In this document: piece after piece, positions 8,086 through 14,938 of the stretch
Layout: each line of letters opens with the position of its first letter
Position numbering within the stretch: position 1 is the first letter of the stretch
Assembly: GCA_017444325.1 (NCBI GenBank)
Contig: JAFSWV010000073.1
Coordinates: 1-18,206 of the forward strand
From: a bacterium
Lineage (GTDB): Bacteria > Auribacterota > UBA3054
DNA length: 18,206 bases
Direction: 5' to 3'
The notes under the pieces: generated by a model
What the model saw: the letters and a program-made list of their open reading frames with translations, nothing else
Told to the model about the DNA's origin: nothing
Database searches by the model: none
Program-made: the position numbers and the translations under genes

Positions 8086-8110
8086 ATTTTGGGGTGGCGG
8101 GTGGGGGATA

Positions 8111-8800
8111 TCAGACGTTGAAGCGTATCTCTATGATGCTTCCGTCCTCAATTATATAATTTTTGTCAACCAGTTTCACCAGCCCTTTCTTCTGGGCCTC
8201 GGACATGTTGAAGACGGTCATGAAGTCCTCGAAAGAGACTACGTCGGCTTTTATGAAGCCACGGGCCAGGTCGGAGTGGATCTTCCCGGCGCAGGTGACG
8301 GCGTCGGAGCCCACCGGCACGGGCCAGGCGTGGACTTCCTTCTTTCCGGCGGTGTAGAAGAACATCACTTTCGCTTTCTCAAGGCAGAGCTTGATGGCGT
8401 CGTTGACGTCCGGGGCTTCCTTTACGATGACGACCGGCTTGTACGAAAGGAAAGCCAAAACCGTCAGGATCTCCTTTTCGGCGTCCGTGAACTCGGCGTC
8501 GCAAAGCGGCTTCTCCTCGTTTAGGATGTCGCGGCATTTTTCCAAAAGCGCCTTCTCCTCGGCGCTCTCGGCCCGCTCAAGCCTTGTTTCGATCTTCTCC
8601 ATATCCTCGATGAGGAGGTCCAAAAGGGCGTCTTCAAGGATTATGATGGCGTCCGCGTGCACGAATTCGTCCTTGTGCAGCTCGGCGAAGAAGGGCGAGT
8701 ATTTGTCCGGCTTGAACTTTTCCTGGAGCGCCAGGAGCCTTTCGTCGTTGTATTTTACTTTGCCTTCGGGGTAATTCAGCTCATGAAATGCGATTCTCAT
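8111..8800 (-). CDS. YchF-like protein lacking the GTPase core (DUF933 domain)
   Basis: The last 85 residues of this 229-residue protein match the C-terminal TGS-like DUF933 domain of the universal ATPase YchF/OLA1: FFYTAGKKEVHAWPVPVG, then AGKIHSDLARGFIKADVVSF and a YIIEDGSIIEIRFNV ending. The central helical region (about 55-105) corresponds to YchF's coiled-coil insert. YchF proteins are normally about 360 residues. The stretch GKVKYNDERLLALQEKF (13-29) resembles the segment just after the P-loop in YchF, but no GxPNVGKS P-loop or DIAGLV motif exists. Only 14 bp separate the start at 8800 from the permease stop, so the missing part is not hidden upstream. A weak AAGG site precedes the start. 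It probably does not hydrolyse nucleotides as YchF does; ribosome binding or regulation is possible but unproven. Confidence 0.8.
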   Translation of the reverse strand: MRIAFHELNYPEGKVKYNDERLLALQEKFKPDKYSPFFAELHKDEFVHADAIIILEDALLDLLIEDMEKIETRLERAESAEEKALLEKCRDILNEEKPLCDAEFTDAEKEILTVLAFLSYKPVVIVKEAPDVNDAIKLCLEKAKVMFFYTAGKKEVHAWPVPVGSDAVTCAGKIHSDLARGFIKADVVSFEDFMTVFNMSEAQKKGLVKLVDKNYIIEDGSIIEIRFNV

Positions 8801-8814
8801 AAAAATGCCTTGCT

Positions 8815-11800
8815 TTAATATTTTGCGGTTTTCTTTTTATCCGACGCGAACAAGAGATAGACTAGGGGCAGCACCACCATCATGACGATGCCGGAGAAGG
8901 TCACGCCGCCCACGGAAATAATGCCGATAGAGACGCGCAGTTCGCCGGCTATGCCTTTTGCCAAAGCCATGGGCAGCATGCCGATGGCGCTGGCGCAGGT
9001 CACCATCATGACCGGCGTGAACTGGTCCCTTAGCGCGAAGATCATGGCTTCGCGCTTGCTGACGCCCTGCGCCGCCGCCGTCTGGTTAGCGCAGTCTATG
9101 AACAGCACGGCCGCGTTGACGACCACGCCGATCAGCGTAACGACGCCAAGCAATACGAAGATGGAGATCTGGTGCCCGGTGATGAACAAAGACCACATGA
9201 CGCCCACCAATCCCAAAGGCAGGGTCGTTAGGATGTAGATGGGGCTTGTGAAGGATTCAAGGATGGCCGCCAGGGTAAGGAAGGTCAAAAAGACCGCCAT
9301 GATGGCCGCTTCAATAAAGTCGGGAATAGCCTCGTCCATGAATTCCGAGTCGCCGGCTGATTCGGAAGTGTAATCAGACGACATAAGCTGTTCTTTAGTT
9401 AGGACGTTGTTGACGTTGTCCATTGCCTTGCTGAGGGACCCGTTTTCCGTTAAGTCGGCGATGACGGAAACGGCTCTGCTCTTGTCGCGCCTGTAGACTT
9501 TGCTAGGCTGGTAGGAGTCCTGGATGTCCGCGACGGTCTCCAGCATAACGATCTTGCCGCCGGCGGGGATAGTGAAGTCTTTCACCTGGTTCTTGCCAGG
9601 GATCTCCTTGTATTTTACCCTGATGTCGTAAGTGCGGTCGCCTTTCCTGAAGTCCGCGGCCTCGATGCCGTCGATGTTGGCCCTAAGGCACAGACCCAAT
9701 TCCTGGGCCGTCAGTCCGTAGTCGGACATGATGGCGCGGTTGGGGGTTATCTTTACCTCTTCCTTGCCGTCCCTTACCGACGTGTCGGTCGTGGTGATGT
9801 TCGGGTCGGTATCCAAGACTTCCTGGGCCCTGAGCCCGATCTTGTTCAGCATATCAAGGTCGGGGCCTCGGACGATCAGGTTCAGCGGCAGCTGCTGGCT
9901 GCCCATGGCGTCCAGAATAGAGATGGTCAGAATACAGTCGGTCTCGTCTTTCAAGCGTTCCCTGATCTCGTCCAGGCGTTTGAAAAGGCTCCACTTTCTT
10001 TGCGTTTTGTCCTTGAAGAAGAGCTGGATCTGGCCTAAGAAGACGCCTTCCGTAGCTTCCTGGATGTCGCCGTCCACCTTGCCTATCGTCACCATCGAAT
10101 AATCGAGGTCGGAAAAGTCCGTCAGCTTCGATTCGATCGCGATTATCCTTTCGGTGGTGTGCTCGAGGTTGTAGTAGGTCGGATACTCGACCTTTACGCA
10201 GACGCGCGCCAAGTCAATAGGCTCGGTGAAGATGAAGCCTATTTTGTCTACCAGGGACAGGGACTGCAGAAGCAGTAAAAGGCAGACCAGAACGATGACG
10301 ACCGTCAGGATCTTGGAGCGCGACAAAAGCTCCACGAAACGGGCGTACGTTTCCGCCAAGCTTTGCTGCAGCCCAACCACCAGATTCTCAAAGGCCTTGC
10401 CGAGGCCCGAGTCCTTTTTCTTCATGAAAAGGGCGCACAGTATCGGCGTTAAGTTAAAGCAGATGAAGATGGAGGCCAAATTGATGATCAAGGTCGCCAT
10501 GGCGAACGGCCTAAAGAAAAGCCCCACGATGGACGTCATCATGGAAATAGGTATCATAACGACGACGTTGGTGCCCGCGGAGGCTAGAACCGCCACCGCC
10601 ACGTCGCCAGTTCCCACCCTGGCGGCTTCCCAGGGATCGTCGAAATCCGGGAAGCGCTTGACGATAGACTGCAGAACGACGATGGAGTTCGAGACCAGAA
10701 CGCCCGTCGACAAACCTAAAGCCAGAAGCGTCGCCGTATTCAGCGAGTTGCCGGTCAGGTAAATGAAGAACAGACTTATGATAACGGTCAGCGGCATAGC
10801 CACGCCCGCCACCACGGCCGTTCTAAAGTTCGCCAAGAACAGGATAAGGATGATGGCGCACAGCACGATACTGCTCATGATGTCGGATACGCCGCCTTTG
10901 ACCATCGAGGAGACGATATTGGCGTCGTCTGAGACCCACACGAGCTCCATGCCATCCGGCATGTGTTCCTTGCGATCCTCGAAGCACTCCCTAATAAGCT
11001 TCACTACCTTGACCGTGTTCGCTTCGGACTTCTTGACGATCTTCATCAACACGCCCGGCCTGCCGTTTAGGGTAGCTCTCTGCCTGACTTCCTCCACGCT
11101 CATGAAGACCCTGCCCAGGTCTCTTAGGCAGATCCTCTGCCCGTTGTTGTTCGCGACTTCAAGATTGGCGATCTCTTCCGCGGTGTCGTATTCCGCGTCG
11201 AACCTTACGGAGAATTCCATTCCGTTTTCCCTGACGCGCCCGGAGGGGAGGTTAAGGATCTCGTCCTGCAGTTTCTGCACCAATTGCCCGGTGGTCAGGT
11301 TCGCTTCCGCGAGCTTCTCGCGGTCTATTTCAACGTGCACTTCGCGCTCGTTGCCGCCTACCAGCGTCACGTCCGACACGCCGCCCAGCGCCGCGAACTG
11401 GTCGCCCAGCTCGTTGTCCGCGTAGTCGTACATGTCGTCCACGTCCGCCGAGCCCGTAATGAAGATGTTCGCCACGGCGGTGGAGTTAATGTTGAACTTC
11501 TGGACGATTGGCCGGTCGGCGTCCGACGGCAGGTCGTCCATTATGGTGTCGAGCTTTTCCCTAACGTCCACCGCGGCAACGTCGACATCCACGTCCAAAT
11601 TGAATTCCAGCGAGATATAGCACAGATTCTCCATACAGGAGCACTCGATGTGCTTAAGCCCGTCCACGCCGGCCACGGCGTCTTCAATACGTTTCGCTAT
11701 GTCTTTTTCGATATCCGACGGCGTCGCGCCCAGCCAGGTCGTCGAGACCGTCACGTACGGGATATCCATCTGCGGCAAAAGTTCAAGCGAGATCTTCCTA

Positions 11801-11886
11801 TAGGCGTTCAAGCCCAGCGCCACCAGCGCTATAAGAAGACACGATATCGCTACAGGCCTTTTAGTAGAAGCGTCTGACAAAAACAT
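8815..11886 (-). CDS. RND efflux permease (AcrB/HAE1-like) with altered proton relay
   Basis: This 1023-residue inner-membrane permease has the full RND plan: TM1 near residue 11, a periplasmic porter and docking region (about 35-330), TM2-6, TM7 near 522, a second periplasmic region (about 545-855) and TM8-12 to the end. It should pump a hydrophobic or toxic substrate out of the cell with the adaptor encoded just upstream (11-bp gap) and a TolC-like partner not found here. The normal TM4 aspartate pair (AcrB D407/D408) is Ser399-Asn400 in GVLVSNSIVVL. The TM10 lysine (K940) is Asn924. The TM11 positions R971 and T978 align with Gln955 and Val962. The usual proton pathway is therefore absent, although the reading frame is intact across the gene. 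An AGGG site lies 9 nt before the ATG. Substrate and energy source are unknown. Confidence 0.92.
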   Translation of the reverse strand: MFLSDASTKRPVAISCLLIALVALGLNAYRKISLELLPQMDIPYVTVSTTWLGATPSDIEKDIAKRIEDAVAGVDGLKHIECSCMENLCYISLEFNLDVDVDVAAVDVREKLDTIMDDLPSDADRPIVQKFNINSTAVANIFITGSADVDDMYDYADNELGDQFAALGGVSDVTLVGGNEREVHVEIDREKLAEANLTTGQLVQKLQDEILNLPSGRVRENGMEFSVRFDAEYDTAEEIANLEVANNNGQRICLRDLGRVFMSVEEVRQRATLNGRPGVLMKIVKKSEANTVKVVKLIRECFEDRKEHMPDGMELVWVSDDANIVSSMVKGGVSDIMSSIVLCAIILILFLANFRTAVVAGVAMPLTVIISLFFIYLTGNSLNTATLLALGLSTGVLVSNSIVVLQSIVKRFPDFDDPWEAARVGTGDVAVAVLASAGTNVVVMIPISMMTSIVGLFFRPFAMATLIINLASIFICFNLTPILCALFMKKKDSGLGKAFENLVVGLQQSLAETYARFVELLSRSKILTVVIVLVCLLLLLQSLSLVDKIGFIFTEPIDLARVCVKVEYPTYYNLEHTTERIIAIESKLTDFSDLDYSMVTIGKVDGDIQEATEGVFLGQIQLFFKDKTQRKWSLFKRLDEIRERLKDETDCILTISILDAMGSQQLPLNLIVRGPDLDMLNKIGLRAQEVLDTDPNITTTDTSVRDGKEEVKITPNRAIMSDYGLTAQELGLCLRANIDGIEAADFRKGDRTYDIRVKYKEIPGKNQVKDFTIPAGGKIVMLETVADIQDSYQPSKVYRRDKSRAVSVIADLTENGSLSKAMDNVNNVLTKEQLMSSDYTSESAGDSEFMDEAIPDFIEAAIMAVFLTFLTLAAILESFTSPIYILTTLPLGLVGVMWSLFITGHQISIFVLLGVVTLIGVVVNAAVLFIDCANQTAAAQGVSKREAMIFALRDQFTPVMMVTCASAIGMLPMALAKGIAGELRVSIGIISVGGVTFSGIVMMVVLPLVYLLFASDKKKTAKY

Positions 11887-11897
11887 AACAGCAAACC

Positions 11898-13049
11898 CTA
11901 TTTACTCATTACCTGCACGACATCGCCGTCCGAGACCTGCGACTGTCCTTCCACCAGCACTTTCATGCCTTCCTTGATGTCCGGCGACGACACTTCGATC
12001 ATCCCTTCGGTATCCGGCCCTTTCACCACGGGCACTTCCTTAACTGTCTTCCCGTCCGAATCCAGGACATAAACGACATCATTGTCGCGCCTGTGCAGGA
12101 CCGACGCCAGCGGCACCGCCAGACCGTTCTTGCTCTGCAGCTCGATCTCGACCTGCGTCAGCGTTCCCGGCACCAAATTTCCGTCCTCGTTGTTCAGGTA
12201 CCCTTTGATGTCGAAGGTCCTAAGCTTCTCGTCGATCGTCGGGGCTTTCATCGCGATAGGATACGTCCCGACTTTCTCGCCCTTATAATACACCGTAAAT
12301 TCGGTCTTGCCAGCCGTGATCAAAGAATAATACACCGCCGGCACGGCCGCCCACATTTCAAGATGATACGTATCGGCCACCATACACACCTGGCTTCCGA
12401 CTCCTACGAAGTCGCCCGCCAGATAATTGCACCACACGACATACCCGGTATACGGCGCCAATGACACCGTATCCTCAAGATTCTTCTTGGCGATCCCTAA
12501 AGCGGCCTCCGCCTGCTTTACCTTATCCTCCGACAGCTTTATGTTCGCTTCCGCCACAGCCACATTAGCCTTGCTCTTCAAATACGATGCCTCATAATCC
12601 TGGTACTGCTCTATGGGCACCACGGCCTTCTCCAGCAAAACCTTATATCTCTCATAGTTCAGCTCATCCACATGGAAATCCGCCTTCACCTGCTCCAAAT
12701 TAGCCCGTGCCACATCCAAAGAGCTCTTCGCCACGTTCAGATCCTGATCCGCCACTATGACGGACCTTTCCGCGTTCTCCTTGTCGATCTGGAAGAGCTT
12801 CGTCTCGCCCTTGACCGTCGGCGTACCCTTTACCACCCACACTTCGTCAAGATTCCCCGTCGCCCTTGCGCACGTAATAGCGTAATCGCTCGCTTTCAAG
12901 GTCGACAGCAGATTGATCTTGTAAACGAAGTCCCGTCGCGCGACAGTAGCGCACACGACTCTCACAACAGGCTTCTCTTTAACGGCAGCCGCCTCCTCCT
13001 TGGCGCAGCCAAAGAGCAGCACAACCAGCATCAGGGGGATATAACGCAT
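11898..13049 (-). CDS. RND periplasmic adaptor lipoprotein (HlyD/AcrA family)
   Basis: This membrane-fusion protein links the RND permease to an outer-membrane channel. The signal ends in lipobox LFGC, so it is anchored to the inner membrane by lipid. Next come a first lipoyl half (about residues 28-75), a long alpha-helical hairpin rich in Ala, Lys and Glu (about 90-190), the second lipoyl half, then beta-barrel and membrane-proximal domains. The start is uncertain. ATG at 13049 gives 383 residues, with GAGG 9 nt upstream and a likely -10 box at 13088-13093. ATG at 13064 would give a more usual 20-residue signal but has no Shine-Dalgarno. ATG at 13097 follows a G-rich stretch but would need a promoter upstream of the terminator at 13126-13148. 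It is the first gene of the six-gene run. Confidence 0.9.
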   Translation of the reverse strand: MRYIPLMLVVLLFGCAKEEAAAVKEKPVVRVVCATVARRDFVYKINLLSTLKASDYAITCARATGNLDEVWVVKGTPTVKGETKLFQIDKENAERSVIVADQDLNVAKSSLDVARANLEQVKADFHVDELNYERYKVLLEKAVVPIEQYQDYEASYLKSKANVAVAEANIKLSEDKVKQAEAALGIAKKNLEDTVSLAPYTGYVVWCNYLAGDFVGVGSQVCMVADTYHLEMWAAVPAVYYSLITAGKTEFTVYYKGEKVGTYPIAMKAPTIDEKLRTFDIKGYLNNEDGNLVPGTLTQVEIELQSKNGLAVPLASVLHRRDNDVVYVLDSDGKTVKEVPVVKGPDTEGMIEVSSPDIKEGMKVLVEGQSQVSDGDVVQVMSK

Positions 13050-13087
13050 AAAAAACATCCTCATTTTATTTTTTAGTTTAAAAGGAT

Positions 13088-13116
13088 ATTTTACCATATC
13101 TCACCCCCCTTCCGCA
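13088..13116 (-). promoter_or_regulatory. Possible promoter of the six-gene run
   Basis: On the minus strand TGGTAAAAT gives an extended -10 (TAAAAT at 13088-13093). The -35 region (near 13111-13116, TGCGGA) is poor. The location is forced by the terminator just upstream at 13126-13148, since little other space is left before the adaptor gene. Initiation here would leave a leader of about 30 nt to the ATG at 13049. Confidence 0.35.
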
Positions 13117-13125
13117 CAAAAACAA

Positions 13126-13148
13126 AAAGCCCCGCCAAGCGGGGCTTT
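13126..13148 (-). terminator. Rho-independent terminator of the DUF3892-like gene
   Basis: On the minus strand AAAGCCCCGC and GCGGGGCTTT pair perfectly as a 10-bp stem with a 3-nt loop, followed by TTTTTG and TTTTTG. It lies 9 bp after the stop of the small gene and insulates it from the adaptor operon. Confidence 0.9.
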
Positions 13149-13157
13149 CCAAAACGC

Positions 13158-13541
13158 TCACTTCGAGCTCTTGACCGCCACGGTCTTTTTCGCTCGCGCG
13201 CCGATATTCCGAGTCTTAGTCACCGTCACGCTCTTCCCGTCTCCACTCTTCTCATTCCCGCTCCTAACCAGCGTCAGCAGCAGCTTAAGCGGCCCCACAT
13301 CCTTGCTCGTCCCTATCCCACACACTTTCCCAACCGCGTTCCTAACCAAAACCACCGGCAGCACCTCCTCAAACACGACCGCGTAAAAAGCATACAGCCC
13401 CCGATCGATCGCCATAGCCATCGCCTCAGGCCGCATGCTCCACCCACGTCCGCCATACGTCCCTCCCAACAAAACGATCGCATCCGGATCCTTCGTCTTC
13501 GGCCCAGCCAACTCCACCCACGACACTTCAATATCACGCAT
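13158..13541 (-). CDS. Small DUF3892-like protein
   Basis: This is a 127-residue cytosolic protein. The first 92 residues resemble DUF3892 proteins: an opening strand (DIEVSWVEL), a middle AIVLLGGTYGGRGWSMRPEAMAMAI block with Gly and Trp, a Tyr-rich strand, then a V-V-L-V-R strand and a conserved-looking GIGTSKDVGPLKLLL segment. DUF3892 has no assigned function. The tail (95-127) is Lys-, Ser- and Thr-rich, basic and probably disordered, so nucleic-acid contact is possible. The start is well supported by AGGAGGT 5 nt before the ATG. It is a single-gene unit with its own terminator, on the GC-rich side of the composition break near 13545. The family call is tentative. Confidence 0.7.
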   Translation of the reverse strand: MRDIEVSWVELAGPKTKDPDAIVLLGGTYGGRGWSMRPEAMAMAIDRGLYAFYAVVFEEVLPVVLVRNAVGKVCGIGTSKDVGPLKLLLTLVRSGNEKSGDGKSVTVTKTRNIGARAKKTVAVKSSK

Positions 13542-13642
13542 AGTTACCTCCTACGCTAAATGATTACAAGTTCTATCTATTTTATTAGCAACTAGCATTT
13601 CCACTAATCGCTGCCACCGCTTTCATCTGCAATTGCTAATTG

Positions 13643-14653
13643 CTATTTCTTTTGCTGATGTTTGATCTCTTCCTCTATGCGTCTCAGTTCTTCTAAATCA
13701 GATTGATCAGCGAGTTTCGCTTCCTCTGCCCTACGCCATTTATCAAATTCTTCGTAACGCTCGGATGAGATTTCAACAGCGGTTTCGTGGCTAACAGTTC
13801 CAGCTCCTTGTAAAACATCAAACAGATTTGAAGACAACATGTTGTCCACTGTTTCTATCCAGAACTGAAGAGTAAGATCTTTTCGCTGTTTTACTCGCAA
13901 TTCAGCCGTTTCAAGAAAAATAGTTGTGATTCTGTTCAAAGTATCTATTTCATCAACAGAAAGGTAGTTTTTGGCAATTATAACATCCTCTTTTCTAACA
14001 ATGGTTCCTTTCCATGTTGTGAGTCCCATGTTAGGTTTAGTAGCATCTGAACGATTAAAAATTAGCTCTGCTGCTGTATTTCCAGTGGCTGCAAATAGTA
14101 GTTTGTTTTGAACTTCAGCGAAGAATTGAAGAGTTTTTTCTTCGTTTCCGCGATAATCACTAGACAATGCAAGCAAATCGCGCACCTTTTGGTAGAACCT
14201 CTTTTCCGATGCTCTAATGTCACGTATGCGCGCAAGAAGTTCATCAAAATAGTCTGGGCGGCCATCAGGATTTTTCAGTCGATTGTCGTCCATTGTGAAA
14301 CCTTTAACGAGATACTCGCTTAGGTGGGCGTTCGCCCATTGGCGAAATTGGGTGCCGCGAATGCTACGCACACGAAAACCTACCGCTAGGATCATCTCCA
14401 GAGCATAGTAAGTAACTTTATATTTTTTACCATCAGGGGCAGTTGTTAAGTAATACTTAACAACTGATTCATCAAGTTCATTTTCAGAAAAAATCTTTGA
14501 GATAAGCATTGAGATATTCGGCTTTGACACTGCAAACAATTCTGCTATCTGCTTTTGATTAAGCCAGATGCGTCCGTCACGCGACATCAAAGACACTTGC
14601 GTGTTGCCATCATCTGTTGTATAAAGTATTATCTTGCCTTCTTTTTCTGTCAT
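13643..14653 (-). CDS. rhuM: RhuM-family protein
   Basis: This 336-residue protein matches the RhuM family, named from a Salmonella pathogenicity-island gene and often found inside type I restriction-modification loci; its molecular activity is not established. The N-terminal part opens with ILYTTDDGNTQV, then a helix-turn-helix-like segment (WLNQKQIAELFAVSKPNIS, 30-48). The family signature YYALEMILAVGFRVRS and RGTQFRQWANAHL follows (82-111), ending with a KGFTMDDNRLKN stretch. The rest is helical, with a charged coiled-coil tail (about 295-336). The start at 14653 is preferred because AGGAG sits 7 nt before it; the frame opens at 14707 without such a site. It is the last island gene, transcribed in the same direction as hsdS, the CD-NTase module and the nuclease gene, but after a 285-bp gap with its own likely promoter. 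Confidence 0.88.
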   Translation of the reverse strand: MTEKEGKIILYTTDDGNTQVSLMSRDGRIWLNQKQIAELFAVSKPNISMLISKIFSENELDESVVKYYLTTAPDGKKYKVTYYALEMILAVGFRVRSIRGTQFRQWANAHLSEYLVKGFTMDDNRLKNPDGRPDYFDELLARIRDIRASEKRFYQKVRDLLALSSDYRGNEEKTLQFFAEVQNKLLFAATGNTAAELIFNRSDATKPNMGLTTWKGTIVRKEDVIIAKNYLSVDEIDTLNRITTIFLETAELRVKQRKDLTLQFWIETVDNMLSSNLFDVLQGAGTVSHETAVEISSERYEEFDKWRRAEEAKLADQSDLEELRRIEEEIKHQQKK

Positions 14654-14938
14654 TTGAAATCTCCTATAAATCTTAACTAGGAAAACAATTGTCCTAATCT
14701 CAGCCAAATTACTTTAGCATATTATATCACATATTATTTATAAAATGTTCTTACGCTTTTGCTTACTAGTAAATATAGTAGAATCGTAAGTCAAGCTCAC
14801 ACTTGTGGACCTGACTTCAATAGCAACTTATCAACTTCTTCTTTTTCTTTTCTTCACCAAATTTTCTTCCACAGCTTTGTCAAAGTCTTCCATCCGTTTT
14901 TTGCTCTTTGAAAATCATCATATTTTTATTCAAGTAAG
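14654..14938 (-). promoter_or_regulatory. Intergenic region with likely rhuM promoter and small inverted repeats
   Basis: This 285-bp AT-rich gap holds no convincing gene; the longest minus-strand start here (MMIFKEQKTDGRL) stops after 13 codons. A perfect -10 (TATAAT, plus-strand 14721-14726) lies about 70 bp before the rhuM ATG, with a weak -35. Just upstream are CTTACG at 14750-14755 and its complement CGTAAG at 14785-14790, enclosing the 10-bp palindrome TTACTAGTAA. These may form an operator or a small hairpin. Confidence 0.45.

Noticed and set aside
8801..8814. Frameshifted P-loop domain of the YchF-like gene
   Set aside because: Only 14 bp separate it from the permease stop, so no missing domain can be encoded there.
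13629..13643. GCAATT/AATTGC inverted repeat after rhuM as a terminator
   Set aside because: The stem is only 6 bp, AT-rich, and no T-run follows on the minus strand.
14654..14707. N-terminal extension of RhuM
   Set aside because: The ATG at 14653 has AGGAG at ideal spacing and the family starts at about this point; the upstream codons lie in the leader just after the likely -10 box.
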